Assembly (NCBI RefSeq): GCF_016587355.1
Contig: NZ_BNJF01000001.1
Coordinates: 1,054,001 to 1,118,000 of the forward strand
DNA length: 64,000 nucleotides
Source: Ktedonospora formicarum
GTDB taxonomy: Bacteria > Chloroflexota > Ktedonobacteria > Ktedonobacterales > Ktedonobacteraceae
Direction of reading: 5' to 3'
The position numbers and the translations under genes are program-made. The notes below the pieces were generated by a model, which did no database searches, had not been told where the DNA came from, and worked only from the letters and a program-made list of their open reading frames with translations. Positions 7,034-16,169 of the stretch are shown in pieces; within the stretch, counting starts at the first letter, position 1, and the number at the start of each line of letters is the position of its first letter.

Positions 7034-8287
7034 TTGCAACACACGCCGCACATACACCACGCCACAACATCCAAATCTTACTGGCAACAGACAGCACAGG
7101 GACCGCTTCTAGAGACACAACTTCCTCACGAAGCCGATATTGTTGTTGTAGGTGGCGGCATTGTAGGGGTCGCTACCAGCTATTGGCTCGCGAAAGCTGG
7201 ACACAGCCCTCTCTTATTGGAGCGCTCGTATCTGGCATCTGGCGCGACAGGCCGCAATGGGGGTATTGTAGCAATCGGCCTGGCAGAGGGGTACCCCTCC
7301 GCGATCAAGCGCCATGGAGCCCAGGCCGCACGCGCAATCCTGAACATGACGCTGGAGAACCGATCGCTGCTCCGTCAGGTGATTCAGGAAGAGCAACTCG
7401 ATTGCCAATATCGCGAGACAGGGCATATCGGCTTGGCTCTCTCAGAAGCGCAAATGGATACGCTGAAGAATGCAGCCTCAGCCAAAGAGGAGAGCGAAGT
7501 CATAACCCATCTTTTGACACGCCAGGAGGTGCAAGAGCATATTTGCACACGCCTGGGGCCACAGATTACAGGAGGCGTTCTCTGGCCTCAAGGAGGGCTG
7601 GTACACTCCGCGCGCCTGGTACATGAGTTAGCACGCGCTGCCCAGCAACACGGCGCTTGTCTGCATCAGGGCACCGTCACGCACATCACGCCTCAAGGGC
7701 AGAAAATCACGCTACAAACTACAGGAGGCGTTATCCACGCACGGCATGTTATTGTCGCGACGAATGCCTGGATGGGTGATCTCTTGCCCTCTTTCAGAAC
7801 GGCGATTACGCCCATTCGAGGGCAAATGATCGCCTATGAACCCATCACAGAGCGTATCTTCGATGCCGGAATCTTCGCCGCCTATACCCAGACAGAAGAA
7901 TACTGGCAACAGACGCTAGATGGTTCTATCGTCATTGGAGGATGTCGCGCCGCCGCGCCAGACCGTGACGTTAACATTCGCGAACAGATAACCTCAATGG
8001 AGGTACAACAAGCGCTTGAAGGGGTCATACCCACACTCTTCCCCGATCTATCTCACCTGCGCATCAAACATCGTTGGGGCGGAATTATGGCGTTCACCCG
8101 CGACTATATTCCCATTGTTGATGAGGTTCCCAATATGCCGGGCGTATGGGCAGCAGGAGGGTTTAATGGGCACGGCATGCCCTTTGGAATGCGCGTTGGA
8201 CAACTACTCGCGGCAACAATTGAGCGAGGACGGGCTGATCCCACCCTCGCCCCTCTCAGCCTGACACGAGCCACTCTTCAGGTATGA
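7034..8287 (+). CDS. FAD-dependent amine/amino-acid oxidoreductase (DadA/PuuB-like)
   Basis: The 417-residue flavoprotein begins with a Rossmann fold at residues ~35-60 (VVVGGGIVGVATSYWLAKAG), followed by the GATGRNGG element typical of the glycine oxidase/PuuB group. It ends with a second FAD-contact segment (GVWAAGGFNGHGMPFG). It should oxidise a secondary or primary amine with FAD as cofactor. The start is TTG 7034, preceded by AAAGGAGG at 7018. It closes the gene run that starts with the CodA-like enzyme, but no pathway linking the products is evident. A hairpin follows immediately. Confidence 0.85.
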   Translation: MQHTPHIHHATTSKSYWQQTAQGPLLETQLPHEADIVVVGGGIVGVATSYWLAKAGHSPLLLERSYLASGATGRNGGIVAIGLAEGYPSAIKRHGAQAARAILNMTLENRSLLRQVIQEEQLDCQYRETGHIGLALSEAQMDTLKNAASAKEESEVITHLLTRQEVQEHICTRLGPQITGGVLWPQGGLVHSARLVHELARAAQQHGACLHQGTVTHITPQGQKITLQTTGGVIHARHVIVATNAWMGDLLPSFRTAITPIRGQMIAYEPITERIFDAGIFAAYTQTEEYWQQTLDGSIVIGGCRAAAPDRDVNIREQITSMEVQQALEGVIPTLFPDLSHLRIKHRWGGIMAFTRDYIPIVDEVPNMPGVWAAGGFNGHGMPFGMRVGQLLAATIERGRADPTLAPLSLTRATLQV

Positions 8288-8293
8288 ATGGAT

Positions 8294-8344
8294 AAAGGGG
8301 CTAGTAATGCTGGTAGATTGCCTACCAACATCACTAGCCCCTTT
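8294..8344. terminator. Hairpin between convergent genes
   Basis: AAAGGGGCTAGT at the left pairs with ACTAGCCCCTTT at the right, with one internal mismatch region and a short loop around GATTGC. It lies 6 nt after the oxidase stop and serves the convergent gene ending at 8388 as well. Confidence 0.7.
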
Positions 8345-8387
8345 CGGAGCGCATTCGCACTGTAAGATCTTCATCGGGGTGGAAAGG

Positions 8388-9266
8388 TCAGGGTGCGTTT
8401 TTGAGAGATTCAACTGGATTCACGACAATCTTATTAAAAAGAGCGCTGCTCTGTGAGGAAGTCACTCCATTGCTGACAAAGAAAGCAATCTGCCCCTTGC
8501 TATAGTCACTATCATCAAACGTCTCAACCTGAATTCCATTGATGGTTAACATCAAGGTAGTGCCCTGCATCAAAATATCCACGATGTTTTTCTGCCCCAT
8601 GGGATGTAGTGCGGAACTCTGCTTGCGTTGTATGAAATAAGTAATTTGCTGGCTACGGCTCTGATCGTCCCACGACTCCTTACTCACGCTATAGGTGTTG
8701 TCACCATGAATATCGATACGGTAGTCATGATCGAGATTGCCATCGCCACGCAGATAGATGCCCAGGCTATCATTCGCATCGCCCTGCTGAAAAGTAAACT
8801 CAGTGGTCATTAGAAAATCATCAAACGTGCTGCTAGGGGGCAAGCTTTCGATAAGGAACTTATGATTGAGTGCAGTCAAGCTTAATCCCTGAGGACCAAT
8901 ACTGCGTTTATAGTCATCAGTAGAACCTGTAAACCAACCTTTATAGGTTTTCGCATCGCTGAAATCATCTTCAAACAATGGCTGAGGCCCACTTAATGCA
9001 GTCGCGGTCGCAGTCAATTGCGCCTGAGAAGGTGATGGAGTCGTCTTTTTATCGGGGATTTCGTTGCTCGCCCTTCCTGGCGGAAAGAAATAGATACTTC
9101 CCCCCACGAGTAACAGCAGCAGGCACACTCCTATAATGCTAAAAATAAGCCTGTGACGTTTCCCCTGAGGCGGTGTATCTATTTGCTGCGTATCTTCGCC
9201 AATCATGTTTCTCTTACTTTGTACGGCATGCTTGCGCAGATTGCCGCTCTTCTCCTTTTCCATCAA
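8388..9266 (-). CDS. Membrane-anchored protein with an extracytoplasmic beta-sandwich (DUF1080/LamG-like)
   Basis: The 292-residue protein has a basic cytoplasmic N-terminus, one membrane helix at ~41-60 (IIGVCLLLLLVGGSIYF), a Thr/Pro/Ser linker and then a domain from residue ~95. That domain starts LFEDDFSD and contains FTFQQGDANDSLGIYLRGDG and LTINGIQVETFDD. The pattern of alternating strands resembles concanavalin-like glycan-binding or DUF1080 domains. The orientation predicts a surface-exposed domain. Ligand and role are unknown, and the neighbours give no hint. Confidence 0.6.
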   Translation of the reverse strand: MMEKEKSGNLRKHAVQSKRNMIGEDTQQIDTPPQGKRHRLIFSIIGVCLLLLLVGGSIYFFPPGRASNEIPDKKTTPSPSQAQLTATATALSGPQPLFEDDFSDAKTYKGWFTGSTDDYKRSIGPQGLSLTALNHKFLIESLPPSSTFDDFLMTTEFTFQQGDANDSLGIYLRGDGNLDHDYRIDIHGDNTYSVSKESWDDQSRSQQITYFIQRKQSSALHPMGQKNIVDILMQGTTLMLTINGIQVETFDDSDYSKGQIAFFVSNGVTSSQSSALFNKIVVNPVESLKNAP

Positions 9267-9646
9267 TCTCGCTCATATCCACCCTTTGCTTTCTGGTAAG
9301 GGAGGAGTATAGCAGTCCCATGCCCTGGCACCACATCTTCCTTTTACGAAGACCTGAGTATGTTAATGCTAGCAATGTCCCAATGGAAATCCCTCAGTGA
9401 GAGTTGGGGTTCGTAGAAGATTATCACAACTCTATATTGGGGATAGCATATATATAGACGAATCGCAAGGCGTTTTGTTTCTTAATTTGGTCTGAAACGA
9501 AGCTCTTACGCTTAGGCTTTCGCACTTTAAGGATAGCACACGATCACCCAACAGTTCACCTTTTAGTACAAGCAAGCAATTGCCATGGTATTGTATCATG
9601 TTCCATAGCTAGAGAAGAACCATCTTCATCTGAAAGGATGCATAGT
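9267..9646. other. Divergent intergenic region, no clear feature
   Basis: This 380-nt AT-rich region separates the minus-strand membrane protein from the plus-strand nitroreductase and should hold both promoters. No hairpin, repeat copy or consensus promoter could be assigned with confidence. Confidence 0.4.
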
Positions 9647-10300
9647 ATGCCACAACTCGACCTCTCGCTTGATCAATTGCTAACCACTACACGTTCCGTC
9701 CGCAAACGACTAGATCTCTCTCGCCCAGTCGAACTCGAAGTCATCCGTGAGTGCCTGGAAATCGCGATTCAAGCGCCCACAGGGAGCAATCTGCAACAAT
9801 GGCATTTTGTCGTTGTGACAGATCCCGAGAAGCGACAGAAGCTAGCAGATCTCTATCGCACCAGCTACAATGCCTATCGCCAGAATAAAGGCGCGGCAAA
9901 CAAGCTCTTCGCCAATAATCCAGCACGCGAGCACACACAAGAGCGCGTCGGCAATTCAGCGGACTATCTGGCAGAGCACATGCATGAGGTCCCTGTATTT
10001 CTCATTCCCTGCTTTAGAGGGCGTTTCGAAGGCAAACCTGTTGAATTACAGGCGAGCGCCTGGGGTTCGATCCTTCCAGCGACCTGGAGCTTTATGCTGG
10101 CAGCCCGCGCGCGTGGATTAGGTGCTGCCTGGACGACGCTTCATCTTGTGTATGAGGAAGAAGCCGCTCAGGTGCTAGGCATTCCCTACGAGAAATATAC
10201 ACAGGCGGCCCTTGTTCCAGTTGCCTATACGCTAGGGACCGATTTCAAGCCCGCCCCGAGAGAACCGTTGGATACTATCCTCCATCTGGAGCAATGGTAA
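9647..10300 (+). CDS. Nitroreductase family protein (FMN-dependent)
   Basis: This is a cytosolic flavoprotein of 217 residues. The FMN-binding motif TTRSVRKRLD sits at the N-terminus, and QAPTGSNLQQWHFVVVTD is the family's second conserved block. The C-terminal AARARGLGAAWTTLHL is the usual third. It should reduce nitro compounds or act on other electrophiles using NAD(P)H. ATG 9647 is chosen over ATG 9638 because GAAAGG (9632-9637) lies 9 nt before it. It is followed by a perfect hairpin. Confidence 0.85.
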   Translation: MPQLDLSLDQLLTTTRSVRKRLDLSRPVELEVIRECLEIAIQAPTGSNLQQWHFVVVTDPEKRQKLADLYRTSYNAYRQNKGAANKLFANNPAREHTQERVGNSADYLAEHMHEVPVFLIPCFRGRFEGKPVELQASAWGSILPATWSFMLAARARGLGAAWTTLHLVYEEEAAQVLGIPYEKYTQAALVPVAYTLGTDFKPAPREPLDTILHLEQW

Positions 10301-10323
10301 TATCTAGAAAAAAGCGTAACAAC

Positions 10324-10360
10324 AAGTTGGTTCCATCTCAAACTGAGATGGAACCAACTT
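10324..10360. terminator. 17-bp perfect hairpin between convergent genes
   Basis: Arms 10324-10340 and 10344-10360 are exact complements around AAC. The hairpin separates the nitroreductase from the convergent alkyltransferase-like gene. Confidence 0.8.
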
Positions 10361-10394
10361 GCCTGGTGATGCTGAAGCATCTGAACAACAATGG

Positions 10395-10874
10395 TCACTC
10401 TTCTGTCCCACGCAACTCTTCTCGCAGAGGCGAGGCCGGATCGTTCTGTAGTAAGAACAGCAAGCGCTTACTCGACCCGCTCATATCTGGACTGGTAGTC
10501 TCAATGATATGCCGCAATTCATTTGGATCTAGATCGCGAGAGGGGTCCCAGCCATACCGCTTGATATCTACACGCTCTTCGGATAACAGCTCTACGCCTT
10601 CAGCCTCCAATAGCTGGCGCATACGCCCCTTCTGCCCAAAAGCCCAGCTTCCGCTTAGCTCACCTTTACTGTTCACCACCCGTTGAGCAGGAACATCTCC
10701 ATGCGCATCATTCATGATCCAACCAATCATACGCGCGCCTCGAGGATATCCAAGAGCCTTGCCAATCCAGCCATACGTCGTGACACGACCTGCGGGGCAG
10801 GCATTCACCAGAGCAAAGACCTGTGCTTTGATAATAGCGACTGGCTTTGGTGTAGAGGATGATTCCTGTTGCAT
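10395..10874 (-). CDS. Alkyltransferase-like protein (MGMT DNA-binding fold without the catalytic cysteine)
   Basis: The 159-residue protein has the winged-helix fold of O6-alkylguanine methyltransferase C-terminal domains: CPAGRVTTYGWIGKALGYP, then GARMIGWIMND. Where active enzymes have PCHRV it has PAQRVVNSKGELSG, so the alkyl-accepting Cys is absent. Such proteins bind alkylated bases and hand them to nucleotide excision repair. ATG 10874 follows a strong GAGGAGGTG ribosome site. The ~50-residue tail beyond the domain, containing GWDPSRDLDPNEL, is not recognised. Confidence 0.8.
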   Translation of the reverse strand: MQQESSSTPKPVAIIKAQVFALVNACPAGRVTTYGWIGKALGYPRGARMIGWIMNDAHGDVPAQRVVNSKGELSGSWAFGQKGRMRQLLEAEGVELLSEERVDIKRYGWDPSRDLDPNELRHIIETTSPDMSGSSKRLLFLLQNDPASPLREELRGTEE

Positions 10875-11014
10875 ATTCACCTCCTCAAGTATAGTTAACA
10901 ATATGCGCATCTTACTCTACATGCTCGCAAGAACGCAAGCGCTAGCAGTAAAAACGCTCAAATAAAGATTGCTTCTAAGAGCTCCACCAGATAAGACCGC
11001 CTCCTAATTAAGAG

Positions 11015-11060
11015 AAAAGGCTCAAAAGAATGTTGCATGCAACATTCTTTTGAGCCTTTT
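11015..11060. terminator. Perfect 46-bp palindrome (23-bp arms, no loop)
   Basis: The sequence is an exact palindrome beginning AAAAGGCTC and ending GAGCCTTTT. It lies just after the stop of the minus-strand oligopeptide-binding gene. The A-run and T-run at the ends would give a U tract for transcription in either direction. Confidence 0.8.
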
Positions 11061-11108
11061 GGAGCGAGAGATGCTCAGATAGGAAACACCTGAAGTATCA
11101 TGAACGAC

Positions 11109-12851
11109 TTACGCGGTCTTCGCGCACAAAGAATTGGTTGAGATATAGATATTGCCCCAATCCTCAGGCGGCGTAATGCCTTGAGCATTATCTACAATCC
11201 CTACGACACACGGCTTACGTGCAAGCAACGTGTTGGTCTGACTCATCGGAATCCAGGCCACATCGTTGACCAGGCGCTGCTCTGCCTGATTGTAGAGCTG
11301 CATACGCGCTGCCCCATCAGAAGTCGTATCAGCCTGCTCAATCAACGCCTGCGTCTGCTGCTGATCCTTCACATTGCTAGACGAGTTGTGAGCGTAGTTA
11401 AACTGGTTGCCTCCGTTCGTGTTGTCCACGAACATATCCAGCCAGTCCTGTGGATCTGGATAGTCAGCGCCCCAACCACTGGCCCACATTATCAGGCCGT
11501 TGGGATTGCCCTGCACAGTACCAACAAGCTGATTACGCTGGTTGGAGTCCAGATCATTAATCAGCACATCTACACCCAACACGTTCTTCCACATTTGTTG
11601 CACCACCTGGTACTCATTCTTCGTATCAGGTGAACCGCTAGTGGCGACGGTAAAGGAAATTTTTGGCAGGGAGGCAAGGGTCATCCCTTCTTCCTTCAAG
11701 CCTTCAGCAAAGAGCTGCTTAGCCTTGGCCTGATCACCTTGTGTGCTGGTGATACCAGCGGGTCCGGTAAGATTCTCATAATAGCCCGGTTGCCCTTTCG
11801 GGATGATATGGTTGGTCGCAACCACCGTATCCTTGCGCACATTATGCGCGATCTGATCCTTATTAAGGGCCAAAGCGAACGCTTGCCGCACCTTGATATT
11901 GTCAAACGGCTTGACCAGATAGTTCATTGTATAGTAAGAGATAGTCAAAGCTGGATTAATATGTAGCTGCTGTTGCTCAAAACCTTTGGCCTGATTCATA
12001 TTAGCCGTTGGTACTGGAGAGTCATCAGTCTGCCCTACCTGGTAAGCCTTAAAGGTTGTAGGAGCATCCTTGTAAAAACTAAAGATAACCTTTTTGAGCT
12101 GAGGCTTGGCGCCGTTATAATGTGGATTCGGGGCAAAAACAATCTCTTTCCCATGCGTATAACTCTGAACAATCCAGGGTCCGGCACCACCACCTTCACC
12201 CAGATGATCCAGGAACTTCTGGTTGCCATACTTCTCGATCAACTTCTTCTCAACAACCCAGGAGCTTGGATATGTCAGAGCCTGAAGGAAATAGGGAGCC
12301 TTCTTGGTAATTACAATCTTGACCGTTGAGGCATCAGGAGCAAAGAGGCTATCATTGATTAGGGTCGCAACTTTACCGCTGCTCCGCTTATCACCATCCT
12401 TGATAAGGCTCAAGTAAAAAGAGACGCTTGAAGATTTGATCGCGGGATCGAAAGCACGGTCAATACTCCAGATCACATCCTGCGAGGTCAGAGGGGTGCC
12501 ATCGCTAAAGGTCTGATTTGGCTTAAGCTTAAAGGTCCAGGTCAGACCATCGCCGGATTGCTCCCACGATTGAGCTAATTGACCATAGACTTCAAGCTTA
12601 TCATTCAACTGTACCAGACCAGTGAAAAGCATATTAATCGCCGAGGTGGAAGAACCATCAGTAGCCAGTGCAGGATCAAGCGTAGCTACATCGCTTATTC
12701 CGCTAATGGCGTGTTGAAATACTTGCTTGTCCTCACTAGCCTTGGTGGTACTGGTCGATCCCTGATTTCCTCCACAGGCTGTCAGTAAAAGGGCAAGCGC
12801 ACATAAAATAAGGGGGACGCAATGGCGTACACGTGACAGGTTTGCGTGCAT
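11109..12851 (-). CDS. Oligopeptide/dipeptide ABC transporter substrate-binding lipoprotein (SBP_bac_5)
   Basis: The 580-residue protein starts with a lipoprotein signal (basic start, hydrophobic core, LTAC lipobox with Cys ~26). The mature part follows the OppA/DppA pattern: ISGISDVATLDPALATDGSS, SWEQSGDGLTWTFKLKPNQ, FSDGTPLTSQDVIWSIDRA. It should capture peptides or other small ligands at the outer face of the membrane. ATG 12851 is used because GAGGAGAAAG lies upstream, whereas the longer frame lacks one. No permease or ATPase genes are adjacent, so it is an orphan in this window. A leader hairpin shared with the kimA leader lies 68 nt upstream. Confidence 0.9.
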   Translation of the reverse strand: MHANLSRVRHCVPLILCALALLLTACGGNQGSTSTTKASEDKQVFQHAISGISDVATLDPALATDGSSTSAINMLFTGLVQLNDKLEVYGQLAQSWEQSGDGLTWTFKLKPNQTFSDGTPLTSQDVIWSIDRAFDPAIKSSSVSFYLSLIKDGDKRSSGKVATLINDSLFAPDASTVKIVITKKAPYFLQALTYPSSWVVEKKLIEKYGNQKFLDHLGEGGGAGPWIVQSYTHGKEIVFAPNPHYNGAKPQLKKVIFSFYKDAPTTFKAYQVGQTDDSPVPTANMNQAKGFEQQQLHINPALTISYYTMNYLVKPFDNIKVRQAFALALNKDQIAHNVRKDTVVATNHIIPKGQPGYYENLTGPAGITSTQGDQAKAKQLFAEGLKEEGMTLASLPKISFTVATSGSPDTKNEYQVVQQMWKNVLGVDVLINDLDSNQRNQLVGTVQGNPNGLIMWASGWGADYPDPQDWLDMFVDNTNGGNQFNYAHNSSSNVKDQQQTQALIEQADTTSDGAARMQLYNQAEQRLVNDVAWIPMSQTNTLLARKPCVVGIVDNAQGITPPEDWGNIYISTNSLCAKTA

Positions 12852-13533
12852 GTGGCTTTCTCCTCTGAGGATACGGTACCTCCCCAATGACGGGTGTCCC
12901 GGTGCTTCGTCGATATAACAAGACGAATGCACTCCTTAAAACAAGCCATGCATTCGTCTTGAGTGAGTGGGCAATTTCGGTTGTATTCACCTATTTATGG
13001 GGATAAAGTATTCGACTGTGACTATGTATATGAATTATTGCGATTATAAAATAGATCAGTTCGGCACTACAATACATAAATGCGACAATGATTTCTACGA
13101 TCTGCTGACATATTGGAGTGATACAACATTCTCCCTATCTCATCCCTTTACGAGCCACATACAATGGTAAGCTATTCTAAACAGTTTCTTTCTATCTCTA
13201 TTATTCGGCTTATGATGCACAGTTAAAGCAAGAGGAACTAGATGTCATCAATATGTCAAAAGGGGAAAAATCAGGAGTGGAGAGCATTCTTTTGGACATT
13301 GGGTGTAAAATCGATTGTAGGGTGAGATTCCTATATATTCACATCTTCTTATCACATCTTTTATGCATTTTTTTCATCTGCTGAATTACCGGCCTGACAG
13401 GCTCTATGATATTTTTCCATATACTGTAAGGGCAGACGTGTGTTCAATGTAGCGCGTCCCTTTCGTATATTGCCAACAGTAAAGCACGACTGACTAACGA
13501 TATGCAAACCGCCCACAGGCAGGGGAGGCACCT
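12852..13533. other. Long AT-rich divergent intergenic region
   Basis: It holds the hairpin at 12920-12960 near the left end. The remainder is AT-rich and poor in structure, with no frame having a plausible start. It must contain the promoters for the lipoprotein gene (minus) and the stress-protein gene (plus), but none stands out. Confidence 0.4.
12920..12960. repeat. Leader hairpin family G/H, copy G
   Basis: AAGACGAATGC (12920-12930) and GCATTCGTCTT (12950-12960) are exact complements. The loop contains ACAAGCC, shared with copy H at 32724-32761. It lies 68 nt upstream of the oligopeptide-binding lipoprotein start. Confidence 0.65.
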
Positions 13534-13953
13534 ATGGAACACACATGCGTTCCCATCATCATCGGTATTTTTACTGATCTACATAGGGCCACAACGGCTG
13601 TGGAGCAACTATGTATGGCACAATTTCACGATTGTACCTGTTGTAGCGTCAAAGTATACATTGGTAGCGAACTCACCATCAACGCCATTTCTTCACAGGA
13701 GCTTCTAGAGGCCCTCCATGGATCCCACGAAAGCGAAGAGGTAGTTTCGTACTATATGAAGGAAATCGTGAAGCGGAATCGTATTGCCGTGGTTGTCAGG
13801 CCACCAGAGCGAGCACACGAAGCGCGAGATATCCTTCTGCGCCAGGGTGCCTATAATGCTCTCATGCATCATCCCTGCTGTGTGCCTACAACTATTTTGA
13901 ATGTTCACGTTGATTCCTATAATCCCAATATTCCGCTAGGGACGTCCATCTAA
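13534..13953 (+). CDS. General stress protein 17M-like (YflT-type) domain protein
   Basis: The 139-residue soluble protein starts with IIIGIFTDLHRATTAVEQL, the pattern of heat-induced general stress domains that begin with a strand and a helix pairing residues for a ferredoxin-like fold. It is unusually Cys- and His-rich (CTCC, HHPCC), which may indicate metal or redox sensitivity. GGGGAGG lies 6 nt before the ATG. The pentapeptide-repeat gene follows after 7 nt, so the two are probably one operon. Function is unknown beyond the family link with stress responses. Confidence 0.55.
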   Translation: MEHTCVPIIIGIFTDLHRATTAVEQLCMAQFHDCTCCSVKVYIGSELTINAISSQELLEALHGSHESEEVVSYYMKEIVKRNRIAVVVRPPERAHEARDILLRQGAYNALMHHPCCVPTTILNVHVDSYNPNIPLGTSI

Positions 13954-13960
13954 AGAGAGA

Positions 13961-14488
13961 ATGTCTATGGCACATCCAAATCACCTCGAAATGCTCAACC
14001 AGGGCGTTGACGCCTGGAATCTCTGGCGTCAATTACATCATGAAATACGACCTAATCTAGCTGGCGCAAACTTAAGTGGATGGTCTTTACCACATGTTGA
14101 CTTTAGCGGTGTCTACATGCGTGACGCGGACCTGAGCGAGGCGAATCTTGAGGAGGCACTCTTCATTGAAGCAGACTGCCAGGGTGTCAATTTTCAGCAC
14201 GCTCGACTCAACTGCGTAGATTTTCATCGCGCAAGCCTTAACACAGCCATTTTGAGTGATGCCGACCTACGTAACGCTATCTTAAACAGCGCCAATGTAT
14301 GTGATGCTGATCTGCGCGGAGCGATGCTCGCTGGAGCGGACCTGGAAAACGCTGTCTTTCGCGGGACGGTTTTTCGTGATGCTCTCCTTAATGATGTGGA
14401 ATTAAGCAAAGCACACTGGGAGGGTGCGCACCTGCTCAATGCCTACTTCTACCACCACGCCGCTATCAATCCAGATGTAGGTAGATAG
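13961..14488 (+). CDS. Pentapeptide-repeat protein
   Basis: Residues ~33-160 consist of consecutive A(D/N)LxX repeats (AGANLSG, DADLSEANLEEA, DADLRNAILNSANV, DADLRGAMLAGADLENA), predicted to form a right-handed quadrilateral beta-helix. The length is 175 residues. Known members mimic DNA or act as scaffolds, and nothing here assigns a partner. The gene is 7 nt behind the stress-protein gene and ends in a strong hairpin. Confidence 0.85.
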   Translation: MSMAHPNHLEMLNQGVDAWNLWRQLHHEIRPNLAGANLSGWSLPHVDFSGVYMRDADLSEANLEEALFIEADCQGVNFQHARLNCVDFHRASLNTAILSDADLRNAILNSANVCDADLRGAMLAGADLENAVFRGTVFRDALLNDVELSKAHWEGAHLLNAYFYHHAAINPDVGR

Positions 14489-14492
14489 TATC

Positions 14493-14534
14493 TGGCCCTT
14501 CATGGGAGAGTTCTTGCTCTCCCATGAAGGGCCA
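14493..14534. terminator. 18-bp perfect hairpin between convergent genes
   Basis: Arms 14493-14510 and 14517-14534 are exact complements around a 6-nt loop. The hairpin starts 4 nt after the pentapeptide-gene stop and ends 14 nt before the convergent LmbE stop. Confidence 0.8.
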
Positions 14535-14548
14535 TGGCTATAAGACTT

Positions 14549-15433
14549 CTATAGAATGCCTGCGAACACATCTTGCTCGTAGAGGCCCGAGCGGCGATTT
14601 GTAAAATCGCGTGCCAGCGTGAAATACTCATAACCCAGAGCCTGTTCACGCTGCTCAGGTGGCAATGTCAAAAAGAAGTGATCAGGCGCGATCTGCGTCC
14701 GGTGAGCACGTAAAGCCTGTAACTTCTGCTCGATATGAGGGCGCACATCTACGCACGTCGAGAGGAGTTCATCCGGGGTTCCCATATGATCCATATTCAT
14801 GTTAGGGTTATCCCAGGGACCGGCTATCCCCTGTTCCCGCATCTGCTTCACCATCTGCTGCATTCTTGAACGCGATGCCGCAGTGTAATAGAGTTTGAGA
14901 GGCTGCCAAGCTCCAGGAATGTCCGGATAACAACGTGGGTCTGCCGCCGCGTCAAAGGCCGCAACAGTCAGGCGATGCGCTTGTAGGTGGTCAGGATGCC
15001 CATAGCTGCCAAAGGCATCATAGGTAACAAGCACCTGAGGCTTAAGTTCACGTATCAGGGCTACAAGGCGACGTAGGGCCTCGTCAAAGACCGCTCGATG
15101 GAAAGACTCTGGGTGATTGTTGGAGGGAGTCCCTGCCATACCTGAATCGCGATACCCCAGCAAGCGTAATTCCTGAATGTTGAGGGCCTCCACCGCCCCC
15201 TGAAGTTCCTGGCGCCGCACTTCTGCCAGGCGCGGGAACATGGCTTGCTTGGCTGCTTCATCTAATGTAGGATCAACGATCTCCCCTTCCTCACCCATGG
15301 TAGAGGTCACAAGAACCGTGTGCACACCGCGAGACGCAAGCAGGGCCAGAATGCCACCTGTTCCAAAAACTTCATCGTCGGGATGGGCATGAACAGCCAT
15401 AAAGGTAAGGGGTGTTTGTGGTGTCTGTGTCAT
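14549..15433 (-). CDS. LmbE-family zinc deacetylase (MshB/Mca-like PIG-L protein)
   Basis: The 294-residue protein has the zinc-binding AHPDDE motif at residues ~16-21 and the distal HPDH motif (SYGHPDHLQAH) that supplies the third ligand. The GYRDSGMAGTP segment is characteristic of the mycothiol biosynthesis/conjugate amidase branch. It should hydrolyse an N-acyl group from a GlcNAc-type or thiol-conjugate substrate. Assignment to MshB or Mca is not possible without an alignment. It is followed on the same strand by nothing closer than the dienelactone hydrolase gene, 43 nt upstream. Confidence 0.85.
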   Translation of the reverse strand: MTQTPQTPLTFMAVHAHPDDEVFGTGGILALLASRGVHTVLVTSTMGEEGEIVDPTLDEAAKQAMFPRLAEVRRQELQGAVEALNIQELRLLGYRDSGMAGTPSNNHPESFHRAVFDEALRRLVALIRELKPQVLVTYDAFGSYGHPDHLQAHRLTVAAFDAAADPRCYPDIPGAWQPLKLYYTAASRSRMQQMVKQMREQGIAGPWDNPNMNMDHMGTPDELLSTCVDVRPHIEQKLQALRAHRTQIAPDHFFLTLPPEQREQALGYEYFTLARDFTNRRSGLYEQDVFAGIL

Positions 15434-15476
15434 AAATACTTTATATCCTTTGTCAAATTACTACATGGGTTAACAT

Positions 15477-16169
15477 TTATGCCGTTTCTTCACCAATGTG
15501 AGTAGAGAAAAAGGTCAGAACCCGTTGCCAGGCATCCTGAGATGCCTCTGCCTGGTATGCCTGCCCTTGCTCATTAAAGAATGAATGCTTTGCTTCTGGA
15601 TATATCTTGATATCGTGAGATATGGTATATTCCTTTAGCTTCTGCTCTAGCTTACGCCCCTGAGAGGCAGTAAAGTCATTCTCAGGGTAAGAACCAACAA
15701 CTGGACAGCTACGCTTCACGGACTCTAGTGGACGTGGATTCATACCATAGAAAGGGGCAACAACCTTCAACCGCTCGTCATTACAGGCCCAGGCGATAGC
15801 AAATCCACCGCCCATACAGAAGCCAATTGCCCCTATACGCTCCTTATCAACCTCCGGGCGTGTCTCTAAGAAAGTTAGCGAGGACTGAAGGTCATGCAAA
15901 CTTTCGTTGTTCTGCGATTTGAAGATCATCTGACCCATAAAACGAAACATACAGACAGTTCTATTGCGTCCCGAGAAGAGGTCAACAGCCAGGGCAGCAT
16001 ATCCCTCTTCAGCAAAACGGTGCGCGATATTTTTGATGTTGTCAGTCAGCCCATAGATCTCATGAATGATGATTACACTCGGAAATGGCCCATCCCCCTC
16101 AGGGCGTGCCAGGTATCCCAGCACCTCCCGCTCACCAGAGGGAAACGCAATCGTTAACCCTTGTACCAT
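15477..16169 (-). CDS. Dienelactone hydrolase family protein
   Basis: This alpha/beta-hydrolase of ~230 residues has the cysteine nucleophile in GFCMGGG, the acid in PENDFTA and the histidine in AKHSFFNEQG, all in family order. IIIHEIYGLTDNIKNIAHRFAEEGYAALAVDLF is the conserved N-terminal half in pattern. It should hydrolyse lactones or related esters. GGAGG lies 7 nt before ATG 16169, which is favoured over the ATG at 16172 and the longer frame. Confidence 0.85.
   Translation of the reverse strand: MVQGLTIAFPSGEREVLGYLARPEGDGPFPSVIIIHEIYGLTDNIKNIAHRFAEEGYAALAVDLFSGRNRTVCMFRFMGQMIFKSQNNESLHDLQSSLTFLETRPEVDKERIGAIGFCMGGGFAIAWACNDERLKVVAPFYGMNPRPLESVKRSCPVVGSYPENDFTASQGRKLEQKLKEYTISHDIKIYPEAKHSFFNEQGQAYQAEASQDAWQRVLTFFSTHIGEETA

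Noticed and set aside
12736..12990. Minus-strand frame overlapping the start of the oligopeptide-binding gene
   Set aside because: It overlaps a well supported gene in another frame and shows no family pattern.
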